The notes below the pieces were generated by a model. That model saw only the letters and a program-made list of their open reading frames with translations, ran no database searches and was not told the origin of the DNA. Positions 25,755 to 35,655 of a DNA stretch of 36,615 bases are shown here, one piece after another. The DNA comes from Dehalococcoidia bacterium (GTDB lineage: Bacteria; Chloroflexota; Dehalococcoidia; SZUA-161; SpSt-899), in contig JALPYG010000004.1 of assembly GCA_023271215.1 (NCBI GenBank), positions 1 to 36,615 on the forward strand. The letters run 5' to 3'. The position numbers and the translations under genes were made by a program. Numbering within the stretch: the stretch's first letter is position 1; each line of letters begins with the position of its first letter.

Positions 25755-26995
25755 TAGGAGTAGTTGGGATGGGATTTGTGGGTTTGACCACATCGGTTGG
25801 CTTGGCTCTTAAAGGGCACACCGTTTTGGGGTATGACAAGGATAGAAATAAAGTAGATCAGATCAGCAGGGGTATTGCTCCTTTTTACGAGGATGATTTT
25901 GATAAAGCTCTCTCTCAGGTCTTGGGTGAGAAGTTTCAAGTTGTTGATCGGTTGGAGAAATTAACTAGGAAAAGTGACGTGATTTTTATTTGTGTTGGAA
26001 CTCCGTCCACGCCGGAAGGAATTAGTTTAAGTTCACTTTATGACTCAATTCAACAAATCATTGGTTTGCTTGACAATTACACCGTACTGGTCATAAAATC
26101 CACGGTGCCTCCTGGCGTGTCTATGGAGATAGCTAGGATGATGGAGGAGCGAGGACTGTTTGCTGGGAAACAAATTGGATTGGTAAACAATCCAGAGTTT
26201 TTGCGGGAAGGAATAGCTTTGAAGGACTTTCTTGAACCTGGACGGATAGTAATTGGTGAATATGATAAAAGAAGTGGTGATATTGTTGAAAGAGTGTATG
26301 AGTCTTTCGATGCGTCTATATGGAGGGTCTCACTCACAACTGCTGAGTTCGTCAAATATCTTTCCAATACTCTTCTTTCCACCATGATCAGTTTTTCTAA
26401 CGAAATGGCAACTTTTGCAGAGGCTTTAGGCGACGGCGACATTGATGTTAAAACAGCTTACAAGATTCTACATCAGGATGGAAGATGGTATGGGAATCCT
26501 GCCCCTATGATTTCTTATGTGTGGCCAGGCTGTGGTTTCGGTGGTTATTGCCTTCCCAAAGATACCTATGCTATGATCAAAAGAGGTGAAAATCTAGGAC
26601 TCGAAATGAAACTTCTGAAAGCTGTGCTGGAGATCAACTCTCACCGCAAAAAGCATCTGGTGGATTTGATGGAAAGAAGGCTCGGAGGTATCAAAGGGAA
26701 GACAGTGGCTGTATTAGGATTATCTTTCAAGCCGGATACCGATGATGTGCGAGATACTCCCTCAGCCGGAATAATACAAGAGCTCATTGAAAGAGGGGCG
26801 GAAGTTATTGTTTACGACCCACTGGCAGCCGGTAACTTCAAGGAAAGCTATGATTTTCGGATAGACTACACAGACTCTGCTGAGGAAGCCATAAAATCGG
26901 CCGATGGGGTTTTCATCGCCACTGCATGGAAGGACTTTAGGGGTATTGGCGAAGTCTTCCCTGAGAAAGTCATTGTAGACGGTAGGTATCTTTGA
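25751..26995 (+). CDS. UDP-glucose/GDP-mannose dehydrogenase family
   Basis: MIGVVGMGFVGLTTSVGLALKGHTVLGYDKD..VVGTPSTPEG..GCGFGGYCLPKDTYAM..AVLGLSFKPDTDDVRDTPS. Confidence 0.93.
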   Translation: MIGVVGMGFVGLTTSVGLALKGHTVLGYDKDRNKVDQISRGIAPFYEDDFDKALSQVLGEKFQVVDRLEKLTRKSDVIFICVGTPSTPEGISLSSLYDSIQQIIGLLDNYTVLVIKSTVPPGVSMEIARMMEERGLFAGKQIGLVNNPEFLREGIALKDFLEPGRIVIGEYDKRSGDIVERVYESFDASIWRVSLTTAEFVKYLSNTLLSTMISFSNEMATFAEALGDGDIDVKTAYKILHQDGRWYGNPAPMISYVWPGCGFGGYCLPKDTYAMIKRGENLGLEMKLLKAVLEINSHRKKHLVDLMERRLGGIKGKTVAVLGLSFKPDTDDVRDTPSAGIIQELIERGAEVIVYDPLAAGNFKESYDFRIDYTDSAEEAIKSADGVFIATAWKDFRGIGEVFPEKVIVDGRYL

Positions 26996-27118
26996 GATGA
27001 GAGGTTTTTTAATGCTGGGAATTTAGGAGTATTTCTTGGGCAACCGCAGGGGTATGAGTATACCAGAGAATTCTGGGGATGAAGTCGTTTAATGTATGAA
27101 ATTGTGGGGGGTTTGAAA

Positions 27119-27373
27119 ATGCAAGCTATAAGAAAAATTCTGAAAACAAAAGCAGGCAAAATATTGATTGAAATTCCAGGAGATTTCGGGGATGAAGTTG
27201 AAGTAATAGTCTTGCCAGTGTTAGAGCTAAATCATAACAATACAATCGAATTTGAAGATGAGAATGGAAATACTAAGAAAATTGCTGGATGGAGTGACAC
27301 TGATTGGCAAGAGTTGCTTGAAGAAAATTTAATGCGAGATAGTACTGTAACAGAGGACATATTTGATGTATAA
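27119..27373 (+). CDS. Small acidic protein, putative antitoxin
   Basis: Short ORF overlapping the MazF-like start: RKILKTKAGKILIEIPGDFGDEVEVIVLPVLE.. Confidence 0.55.
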   Translation: MQAIRKILKTKAGKILIEIPGDFGDEVEVIVLPVLELNHNNTIEFEDENGNTKKIAGWSDTDWQELLEENLMRDSTVTEDIFDV

Positions 27374-28982
27374 AGTCGGAGACATTGTAGAAGTAAAGTT
27401 TGGTTTTACAAGTAAAACCGGCATTAAAAGCAGGCCATCGGTTATCATAGACTTACATAGAGCTGACTGCATTGTTATTTTTATGACCAAGGAGGTGCAT
27501 AAGTACAAAAACGAGGATACATCAATCATTATCACCAATGATAATTTGGAGCAGGGTAAATTGAAAACGACGAGCATTTTGCGCTTGCATAAGCAGGAGG
27601 CCGTCTTAAAAGACAATATCACTATTAAGCTCGGGAGATTAAATCGAAAAACAATGGCTTTGTTGCTCAAGAAATTAACATTTATAGATACCCAAAGACA
27701 TTATTATGCCGTTCACCATCCAGCCCAAACCACTCCATTTGTTCCTGGTCAAAGTAGAATAAACTATGCAGGGCGGGTCTATGACGAGCGGGAAATGCTC
27801 AACCTGGTGGATTCCGCCCTTGATTTCTGGCTCACCGCCGGTCGGTTCGAGCGGGAATTCACGGCCAAGCTGGCCGGATTCCTGGGAGCCAAACACATCA
27901 TCACCACCAACTCCGGCTCCTCGGCCAACTTGTTGGCCATTGCTGCCCTGACCTCTCCCAAACTGGGAGACCGGCGACTCAAGCGTGGCGACGAAGTTAT
28001 AACAGTAGCCGCTGCATTCCCAACCACCGTCGCCCCGATCATCCAGCACGGACTGGTTCCGGTATTCGTAGACCTCGACCTCGGAACCTACAACGTCAAC
28101 GTTCAACAACTGGAAGCGGCGATTTCTAAACGCACAAAGGCCATCTTCCTGGCCCACACCATGGGCATTCCTTTTGACCTGGATCAGGTGCTGGCGATTG
28201 CCCGCCGGTACAACCTGTGGCTCATCGAGGATAACTGCGATGCTCTGGGAGCGAAATGGGATGGAAAATACACCGGCACCTTCGGCCACCTGGCCACCCT
28301 CAGCTTCTACCCGGCCCACCACATCACCATGGGCGAGGGGGGTGCGGTGAACACCGACGACACCCAGCTCAAACAACTGGTGACCTCTTTTCGGGATTGG
28401 GGCCGGGACTGCTGGTGCGACCCCGGTAAGGACAACACCTGCGGCAAGCGCTTCGAACAACAACTGGGGACCCTGCCCTTCGGCTACGACCACAAATATG
28501 TCTACTCCCATCTGGGATACAACCTGAAAATAACCGATATGCAGGCGGCCGTTGGCCTGGCCCAACTGGACAAACTGCCCGCCTTCATCGAAAAACGACA
28601 GCAAAACTGGCAGCGGCTCTACCAGGGCCTGAAAGAACTTGAGGAAGTCTTCATCCTGCCGGTGATTCCGCCACGGGCCGAGGCCTCCCCGTTCGGCTTT
28701 GTCCTCACCATCAAAAACGGTGCTCCCTTCAACCGGCAGCAAATCACAAATTTTCTTGAGGGGCGCAATATCCAGACCCGTACCGTCTTCGCCGGCAACA
28801 TTCTCCGGCAGCCGGCTTTCACCGAGAGTGCCGCTCCCTACCGGATCGCCGGGGAGTTGAAGAATACTGACAAGGTGATGACCGACACCTTCTGGATCGG
28901 AGTCTATCCGGGATTGACCGCGGAGATGCTGGATTATATGATTGAAAGGATAAGGGAGTTTGTCAGGGAGAAAGCATGGTGA
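27363..28982 (+). CDS. rfbH: In-frame fusion: MazF/PemK-like toxin (~aa 1-105) + CDP-4-keto-6-deoxyglucose-3-dehydrase (RfbH)
   Basis: MMYKVGDIVEVKFGFTSKTGIKSRPSVII.. then TTPFVPGQSRINYAGRVYDEREMLNLVDSALDFWLTAGRFEREF..SFYPAHHITMGEGGAV..CGKRFEQQLGTLPFGYDHKYVYSHLGYNLKITDMQAAVG. Confidence 0.88.
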   Translation: MMYKVGDIVEVKFGFTSKTGIKSRPSVIIDLHRADCIVIFMTKEVHKYKNEDTSIIITNDNLEQGKLKTTSILRLHKQEAVLKDNITIKLGRLNRKTMALLLKKLTFIDTQRHYYAVHHPAQTTPFVPGQSRINYAGRVYDEREMLNLVDSALDFWLTAGRFEREFTAKLAGFLGAKHIITTNSGSSANLLAIAALTSPKLGDRRLKRGDEVITVAAAFPTTVAPIIQHGLVPVFVDLDLGTYNVNVQQLEAAISKRTKAIFLAHTMGIPFDLDQVLAIARRYNLWLIEDNCDALGAKWDGKYTGTFGHLATLSFYPAHHITMGEGGAVNTDDTQLKQLVTSFRDWGRDCWCDPGKDNTCGKRFEQQLGTLPFGYDHKYVYSHLGYNLKITDMQAAVGLAQLDKLPAFIEKRQQNWQRLYQGLKELEEVFILPVIPPRAEASPFGFVLTIKNGAPFNRQQITNFLEGRNIQTRTVFAGNILRQPAFTESAAPYRIAGELKNTDKVMTDTFWIGVYPGLTAEMLDYMIERIREFVREKAW

Positions 28983-29542
28983 AGTTTATTCCGAGTCGTA
29001 TCCCAGGGTGTTTTGAAATCCAGCCCGTAGTGTCTAAAGATGAACGCGGGCTGATCGTGAAAACCTTTCATGAGCAAATTTTTGCCGAACATGGGCTGGA
29101 AACGCATTTTTCCGAAATATACTATTCAAGATCCTACAAGGGCGTCTTAAGAGGACTGCACTTTCAGGTTCCGCCTCACGACCACGCCAAGGCAGTTTAC
29201 TGCCTTGTTGGTGAAGTCAAGGACGTGGTGGTTGATCTGCGGGTGGGTTCGCCCACCTACGGCAAGTTCGCAAGTTTTATACTCAGTGCTGAAACGGCAA
29301 ATATGATTTATGTTCCGTGTGGCTTGGCCCACGGCTTTTACACACTAAGCGATAGTGCCATCATGGTATACAACGTCACCTCTGTTTATTCGCCACAACA
29401 TGACACCGGTATTCGTTGGGATTCGGTTGGTATTGATTGGCCAAGCGACAATCCAGTTATTTCTAAACGCGACGGCCAATTTATGCCGCTTGCTGATTTT
29501 CAAAGCCCATTCCGGTTTGCAACGGAGGTAGGCGATGACTAA
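28976..29542 (+). CDS. dTDP-4-dehydrorhamnose 3,5-epimerase family (RmlC/RfbC-like)
   Basis: DERGLIVKTFHEQIFAEHGLETHFSEIYYSRSYKGVLRGLHFQVPPHDHAKAVYCLVGEVKDVVVDLRVGSPTYGK. Confidence 0.93.
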   Translation: MVKFIPSRIPGCFEIQPVVSKDERGLIVKTFHEQIFAEHGLETHFSEIYYSRSYKGVLRGLHFQVPPHDHAKAVYCLVGEVKDVVVDLRVGSPTYGKFASFILSAETANMIYVPCGLAHGFYTLSDSAIMVYNVTSVYSPQHDTGIRWDSVGIDWPSDNPVISKRDGQFMPLADFQSPFRFATEVGDD

Positions 29543-30437
29543 GAATCGACCACTCAGGGCGTTGATTACCGGCGCGACCGGTTTTGTTGGTTCCCGTTTG
29601 GCGCAGCGACTAGTGCGCCAAGACTGGGAGGTTCACGTTATTGTCCGGCCCACATCCAAACTGGAACAATTGGATAGCATTAAAGACCGCATTAAGATTT
29701 ATGAACACGACGGTAGCACCGAGCACCTGGAAAATATCGTTGCGGCGGCCAAGCCGGAGATCGTATTTCATTTGGCGTCGCTGTTTCTCGCCCAGCACCA
29801 TGCAAAAGACATCGTGCCCTTGATCCAGAGCAATGTGCAGTTCGGCACCCAACTGGTAGAGGCCATGGTCAAAAACGGCGTATACAGGCTGGTGAACACG
29901 GGAACTTCTTGGCAGCACCACGAGAACCAGGACTACAGTCCGGTGTGCCTGTACGCCGCCACCAAGCAAGCCTTCGAGGCGCTGCTCCAATTTTACTTGG
30001 AAACCACTGCGTTAAAAGTTGTTACGCTAAAGCTGTTTGACACTTACGGTCCCGACGACCCGCGGCCGAAGCTGTTTCGGTTACTTAAGGCCACGGCCGA
30101 ACAGCAAGAGCCTTTAGCCATGTCTCCCGGAGAGCAACTGATTGACCTGGTTTATATCGACGACGTGATCGAGGCCTATCTGGTCGCCGCCGAGCGCCTA
30201 CAAGCCGGATTGGTTTATGCTCACGAATCCTACATCGTATCGTCAGGTCAGCCGATAAGCCTAAAAGAACTGGTTCGCACCTATGAACAAGTCATCGGCA
30301 AGGAATTACCTATCCAGTGGGGAGGACGGCCCTATCGCCCAAGAGAAGTGATGGTGCCCTGGAACAAAGGGGACAAGCTACCCGGATGGGAGCCTCGGGT
30401 CGCACTTTCAGAGGGAATAAAACGGATGGAGAAGTAG
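29535..30437 (+). CDS. NAD-dependent epimerase/dehydratase (SDR)
   Basis: LRALITGATGFVGSRLAQRLVRQDWEVHVIVR..YAATKQAFEALLQFY..LFDTYGPDDPRPKLFRLL. Confidence 0.9.
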   Translation: MTKNRPLRALITGATGFVGSRLAQRLVRQDWEVHVIVRPTSKLEQLDSIKDRIKIYEHDGSTEHLENIVAAAKPEIVFHLASLFLAQHHAKDIVPLIQSNVQFGTQLVEAMVKNGVYRLVNTGTSWQHHENQDYSPVCLYAATKQAFEALLQFYLETTALKVVTLKLFDTYGPDDPRPKLFRLLKATAEQQEPLAMSPGEQLIDLVYIDDVIEAYLVAAERLQAGLVYAHESYIVSSGQPISLKELVRTYEQVIGKELPIQWGGRPYRPREVMVPWNKGDKLPGWEPRVALSEGIKRMEK

Positions 30438-30507
30438 CAAATGAAATACTTCACCAACGATTGCGGAATAAATAATAAGAGATAATACAGATGAGAGGAA
30501 ATGTTAA

Positions 30508-31434
30508 ATGAAGTTAGCAATATCTATACCTACATATAACAGAAAAGAGTCCTTAAATTTATTATTAGATTCCATCTTTAGTGAGATTAAGGACATTAAA
30601 TCAGATTATTTTCAGATTGATGTTTTTATATTTGACAATTGTTCAACAGATGGAACAAAAGATTTCATAAAAGGTATCTATGCTAATCATAACAATGTGA
30701 ATTATTGCAGAAATGAAATAAACTACGGATTACTTGTAAATATTACTAAAGCAATGTTTACACCAATTTCAGATTATCTTTTACTACTGCCTGACGATGC
30801 GATACTTGAAAGAAATTCGTTGAAACGAATAATAGATATAATTCAAAGTCAACAACCAGACATAGTAGTGTTAAATCGTTTTGATAGTTTTGGTGATAAA
30901 ATCTATAGTGATATCGGCGATTTGTTTAATGAGCATTTTAATAAGATTACATGGATAGGAGGATATGTATTTAATCAAGAATCATTTCAGTATAAGAACT
31001 TCTTCAAGGTAGCAAAATCATGGTTTCCTCATATTGAATATATACTTAATAACAGAAAAATGATCAAAAGGATTGTTTATTTAAAAAATGATATAGTCAG
31101 GAAAAATGAGAGTGTCTCTAACAACTATTTGTTAATGGATCACTGGTATGATATTTTGTTATACTTGGATTATATCAATTATGAATATGGGATAAAGATT
31201 AAACACAATGCATATAAGAAATTTCTAGATATGATTGAAACAAATTTAATTAGCGTAATGTCTAATAAACCTTATTATTTGGAAAATAAGAGTAAGATTG
31301 ACTCAATCATCAATAAATATCCAATATATTCTTTTTCGTCATATATAAAATTATCAATATATAAATGGGTTATAATGTTCCTGCCAAAACCCGTTAAGGC
31401 TGTTTTGCGTCCACTGAGAAGACGATTTGGATGA
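30508..31434 (+). CDS. Glycosyltransferase family 2
   Basis: MKLAISIPTYNRKESLNLLLDSIF..DVFIFDNCSTDGTKDFI; AT-rich. Confidence 0.88.
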   Translation: MKLAISIPTYNRKESLNLLLDSIFSEIKDIKSDYFQIDVFIFDNCSTDGTKDFIKGIYANHNNVNYCRNEINYGLLVNITKAMFTPISDYLLLLPDDAILERNSLKRIIDIIQSQQPDIVVLNRFDSFGDKIYSDIGDLFNEHFNKITWIGGYVFNQESFQYKNFFKVAKSWFPHIEYILNNRKMIKRIVYLKNDIVRKNESVSNNYLLMDHWYDILLYLDYINYEYGIKIKHNAYKKFLDMIETNLISVMSNKPYYLENKSKIDSIINKYPIYSFSSYIKLSIYKWVIMFLPKPVKAVLRPLRRRFG

Positions 31435-31439
31435 TTTAA

Positions 31440-32339
31440 ATGCTCAAAGATAGAATAGAGATTATATCTTCCCGGCTATTGGATACAGAACGACAACTTG
31501 TCGAAGAAATGCGCCGGGTAGGTGAAGAATTGGGCTTAGGCTTAGGCTGGCACTACCTGCTCGACCTGACCTGGGCAGCAGAACAGCTTAACCCAACAGA
31601 TGGTATGCGCGTCATAGATGCTGGCGCTGGTCTCGGCGTCATGCAGTGGTGGCTGGCAGAACAGGGTGTAGATGTAATCAGTGCTGACCGCCAGAGGCGC
31701 CGATATTTTCCGATGCACTTCAGGCAACGATACTGGATTCAAGGCTGGCGTAAGGAAGATTTAGCACCAGAACCAAATCTATATGATTTCTTGCCCTCGT
31801 TATCACCCCGGCGCTGGCATCTATATCCACAAAAGCTAATAACGTCCCTTCGACAGTTACGATACAAACCAGAAATGGCTTCAGTTAGGGGCACGGTTTT
31901 CATTTACAATCAGGACTTAAAGTCAATGAGGGATATACCTGATGAATCGGTGGATGCCGTGGTCTCCATATCGGCTTTGGAGCACAACCAGCCGGACGAT
32001 TTGCGGACTGTCGTTAAAGAGCTTATGCGTGTCATCAAGCCAGGTGGCAAGCTGATCGCTACGCTGGGCGCAGCAAAGGAGCAAGACTGGTTCCACGAGC
32101 CGTCCAAGGGCTGGTGCTACACCGAGGCCACCCTGCGTGATATCTTCGACCTGCCAGCCGACTGCCCGTCTAACTATGATCAATACGACGAGCTGTTCGA
32201 GGCACTGTGCAACTGTAGCGAACTGCGTGACAATCTTGCCGATTTCTATTTCAAATCTGGCAATAATGGTATGCCGTGGGGGATTTGGGACCCTAAGTAT
32301 CAGCCGGTCGGCGTGGTGATGGTGAAGTCCCGTGAGTGA
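31440..32339 (+). CDS. SAM-dependent methyltransferase
   Basis: GMRVIDAGAGLGVMQWWLAEQGVDVISADRQ..VDAVVSISALEHNQPDDLRTVVKELMRVIKPGGKLIATLG. Confidence 0.88.
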   Translation: MLKDRIEIISSRLLDTERQLVEEMRRVGEELGLGLGWHYLLDLTWAAEQLNPTDGMRVIDAGAGLGVMQWWLAEQGVDVISADRQRRRYFPMHFRQRYWIQGWRKEDLAPEPNLYDFLPSLSPRRWHLYPQKLITSLRQLRYKPEMASVRGTVFIYNQDLKSMRDIPDESVDAVVSISALEHNQPDDLRTVVKELMRVIKPGGKLIATLGAAKEQDWFHEPSKGWCYTEATLRDIFDLPADCPSNYDQYDELFEALCNCSELRDNLADFYFKSGNNGMPWGIWDPKYQPVGVVMVKSRE

Positions 32340-33807
32340 TAACGTGAGAATTCCAAAAATGATTACAAGAGCTCTCAATCAGCCTGTCTTAATGACATGG
32401 ATGAGCCACTTTGTTCAGTTTGGTTCAGCAATTTTCGTATTGCCCTTGATACTTATAAGGTTCAGTACTGAAGAGATTGCTGTATGGTTCCTATTTAATA
32501 TGATCATAGGAATTGCAGTGCTTGCGGGCAGCGGGTTTGGGGCTACTACGGTGCGGGCAGTCTCTTACTTTTTCTCAGGCGCCGATAGCCTCCCTACAAA
32601 CATAGTGGAATTTAAAAACCAAAAAGCAAAAACTGGCAAACCAAATTATCAAAAGCTGTATCTTCTATTAAGTACACTGGGAAGGGTTTATGTCTTATTA
32701 AGTTTATTAGCAATTGCATTGCTCGCTACTATAGGACCACTTATAGTGAGTAATGTAGTAGCGCTTGCTGGAAATCGAACAGATTTATGGGTGGCGTTTG
32801 GTGTTTTAATATTAAGCAGTGCTGTTCGAATGCAGTCGGTAAGGTGGTCATCATTTATTCAAGGCATTGATCAGGTTGCTTTAATAAGAAGGCTTGAAAG
32901 CTTCATAAGCGTGATTCGTATCTGTATATATTTTATTTTGTTGACACTGGGTTACAAGATATTGGCTTTATTTATTGCGGACCTGTTGCTCAGTATCATA
33001 ACTTTGCTATATGCAAGGCATTTTGTCGATAGTTGGTTTGCCAAAAATGCAGGTAAGAGTAGTATGCGAACAACGCGTTTTGATAAAGAAATTTTTGGAA
33101 GTATGTGGCCCGCAACATGGCGCTTTGGGTTGATTATGCTGGGTGCATATTTGATAAATTATGCAATATCATTGTTGGTTGCCCAGCTTGATGATGCGGC
33201 ACTGATTGCCAGTTTTTTATTTACCGTTAATATTCTTTTTATGATACGGATGATATCACAGGCACCACTTTATGCCAACTTGCCAAGATTAGTGCAGATG
33301 ATGGCAAAGCATGATTTTAATAATTTAAGGCGTTATGCAGGTACAGGTATTTTTGCGGTAATGTCGCTTTTGGTAAGCAGCTTACTTGTTGTTGGTCTAT
33401 TTGGTAACACTATTCTTGAATTTTTCAATATAGGTACAAGGCTTGTCGGCAATGAAATTTTTGTTCTTTTATCAATTTGGATAATACTGGAAGTACATCA
33501 CGCTGCTCATGCACAAATATATATGACAAGTAATCATATCCCATTTTTATTACCGGCCGTTTTATCTGGAATAGCTATTGTAGGAATAGGATACATTGTC
33601 ATGCAGAGTTATGGTCTTTTAGGGCTTATTTTGGTACAGTTGGTTGTTCAAGCCTGTTGTAATAATTGGTATCCGGTAATGCTATCTCTCAGATTGTTAC
33701 AATGGCCATTTAAGCAATATATTTTTGATGTGCCTAAATTCGGGATACAATATTTGGCTTGGCGAGGACTTGCCATCCGCAGTTTTTTGGGAAGCAAATT
33801 GGCATGA
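32332..33807 (+). CDS. Polysaccharide flippase (Wzx-like)
   Basis: 491 aa multi-pass membrane ORF in a glycosyltransferase operon. Confidence 0.75.
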   Translation: MSDNVRIPKMITRALNQPVLMTWMSHFVQFGSAIFVLPLILIRFSTEEIAVWFLFNMIIGIAVLAGSGFGATTVRAVSYFFSGADSLPTNIVEFKNQKAKTGKPNYQKLYLLLSTLGRVYVLLSLLAIALLATIGPLIVSNVVALAGNRTDLWVAFGVLILSSAVRMQSVRWSSFIQGIDQVALIRRLESFISVIRICIYFILLTLGYKILALFIADLLLSIITLLYARHFVDSWFAKNAGKSSMRTTRFDKEIFGSMWPATWRFGLIMLGAYLINYAISLLVAQLDDAALIASFLFTVNILFMIRMISQAPLYANLPRLVQMMAKHDFNNLRRYAGTGIFAVMSLLVSSLLVVGLFGNTILEFFNIGTRLVGNEIFVLLSIWIILEVHHAAHAQIYMTSNHIPFLLPAVLSGIAIVGIGYIVMQSYGLLGLILVQLVVQACCNNWYPVMLSLRLLQWPFKQYIFDVPKFGIQYLAWRGLAIRSFLGSKLA

Positions 33808-34658
33808 TGGTTTCCCATTCGGCTATTGGGCATGTACTTCTTAGAGAATCTCACATGTTAGTGCTTACGTACGCTACTCTGGCGACAGTTGATGAACTTT
33901 TTCGATATAAGAGCCAAGGATTCAAGCTGGAAGATTTTCCCGGTTACACTCCCGATCAATGGGGCATTAAAGCTCACAATCGCCCTTGGATCGAAGAAGC
34001 TGGTCAATTTGCCAGGGATCAAAAGGTTATCGAAGTTGGGGGGTATAGTCTCTTGCCTAAGTATCTGGCTGAAAAATATGAGCTGGAAGCTTGGATAGGC
34101 GATGATTTTGGCATGGCACACGGGGAGCCAATATGGTCTCGTTGGGGAAGTCCCCTCGAGCTACCGAGTAAATACCCTTCGGTGAAATATGTGTTTGAGC
34201 AATTTGGATCTTCCTCATCGAAATATCCTGATGGCTACTTTGACAGGGTATTTACTGTATCTACTCTGGAACATATACCATATCACCATCGTTTAGCGGT
34301 CTTTAAGGATATGCACCGTTGTTGTCTAAAACGTGGCGGGCGGCAGCTCCATACCATTGACATTCCAACAATGAGTGCTAATTTAACTCTAATGGGCGCT
34401 GTGGTAGACAAAATAGACAAATTTTCAATCTTGAAAAAGGTAACCGGAAAGTCTATTTCAGAAATCAGAAGCTGGTTTGAGTTAATCAGAGCTTCAGGGG
34501 TCAAGATTGCGATTCCAATACCTGTTCCGATGCAACTGTTGGATAGACGGATACTGGTTGAGTCCTCTGATGTCGTTTATCGTTTTTATCCGCCTAACAA
34601 TGCACCTAAACCTTATCGTCCCTCAGCATCATTGTGTATCATAATAGAGAATCGGTAG
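33804..34658 (+). CDS. Class I SAM-dependent methyltransferase-like protein
   Basis: QKVIEVGGYSLLPKYLAEKYELEAWIGDDFG..FDRVFTVSTLEHIPYHHRLAVFKDMHRCLKRGGRQLHTID. Confidence 0.75.
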   Translation: MMVSHSAIGHVLLRESHMLVLTYATLATVDELFRYKSQGFKLEDFPGYTPDQWGIKAHNRPWIEEAGQFARDQKVIEVGGYSLLPKYLAEKYELEAWIGDDFGMAHGEPIWSRWGSPLELPSKYPSVKYVFEQFGSSSSKYPDGYFDRVFTVSTLEHIPYHHRLAVFKDMHRCCLKRGGRQLHTIDIPTMSANLTLMGAVVDKIDKFSILKKVTGKSISEIRSWFELIRASGVKIAIPIPVPMQLLDRRILVESSDVVYRFYPPNNAPKPYRPSASLCIIIENR

Positions 34659-34662
34659 CTCT

Positions 34663-35655
34663 ATGGCAACAAAAAAGGCCACCTGCTCAATCGTAATCCG
34701 CTGCTACAACGAAGGGCAGCATATAGGGCGCTTGCTGGCGGGAATCTTACAACAGTCCATCCGTGATGTAGAAATCATTCTGGTAGATTCGGGTTCCACG
34801 GATGCTACACTCTCCATTGCGTCGAAATATCCGGTAAGAATCCTTTATATCAAGCCAGAGGAGTTTTCGTTTGGACGTTCCTTGAATCTCGGCTGTCAGG
34901 TAGCCGGTAGTGAGTTCGTCGTCATTGCCAGCGCCCACGTCTACCCTGTGTACGAGGACTGGCTGGAGAAGCTGCTTGCGCCCTTCACTGACCCAAAGGT
35001 AGCTCTGGTTTACGGAAAACAGCGCGGTGATAACTCTACCCGGTACTCAGAGCGCCAGATATTCAGTAAGTGGTTTCCTGAGCAGTCAGTTTCCCGTCAG
35101 GATCATCCGTTTTGCAACAATGCTAATGCTGTAATCCGCAAGGAGGTGTGGGAAGAGTTGTACTATAATGAGAGACTGACCGGATTGGAAGACCTTGACT
35201 GGGCCAAGCGAGCGATGGAGAAAGGCTACTACATAACATACGCGGCGGAAGCCGAGATTATCCATGTTCACAATGAAGCGCCTCTTCGCATCTACAACCG
35301 GTATCTTCGTGAGGGAATGGCGCACAGACAGATATTCCCGGAGCAAAAGTTCACTTTATGGGATTTTGTGAAGATGTTTACAGGGAACGTTGTCGCCGAC
35401 TATTATCAGGCTTGGCACGATCGGATGCTGCGAGGTAATCTGTTGAGCATCCCATTATTCCGACTGATGCAGTTCTGGGGCACTTACCGCGGATTTGTTC
35501 AGAGTGGGCTAATAACCAATAAACTAAAAGAACGGTTTTATTACCCCAATAATATCAGGCGTTCTCAGCTCGAAACTGTGAAAGACTCTAGAAAGGAAAG
35601 ACGCATCGACTATTCCGAGCTTGAAAAGGAGAATCCCGATGCCGAAGATTATTGA
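34663..35655 (+). CDS. Glycosyltransferase family 2
   Basis: CSIVIRCYNEGQHIGRLLAGILQQSIRDVEIILVDSGSTDATLSIA..LTGLEDLDWAKRAMEKGY. Confidence 0.93.
   Translation: MATKKATCSIVIRCYNEGQHIGRLLAGILQQSIRDVEIILVDSGSTDATLSIASKYPVRILYIKPEEFSFGRSLNLGCQVAGSEFVVIASAHVYPVYEDWLEKLLAPFTDPKVALVYGKQRGDNSTRYSERQIFSKWFPEQSVSRQDHPFCNNANAVIRKEVWEELYYNERLTGLEDLDWAKRAMEKGYYITYAAEAEIIHVHNEAPLRIYNRYLREGMAHRQIFPEQKFTLWDFVKMFTGNVVADYYQAWHDRMLRGNLLSIPLFRLMQFWGTYRGFVQSGLITNKLKERFYYPNNIRRSQLETVKDSRKERRIDYSELEKENPDAEDY

Noticed and set aside
27675-28742. 355-aa minus-strand ORF
   Set aside because: Mirror of the rfbH coding strand in a C/G-rich gene; composition artefact.
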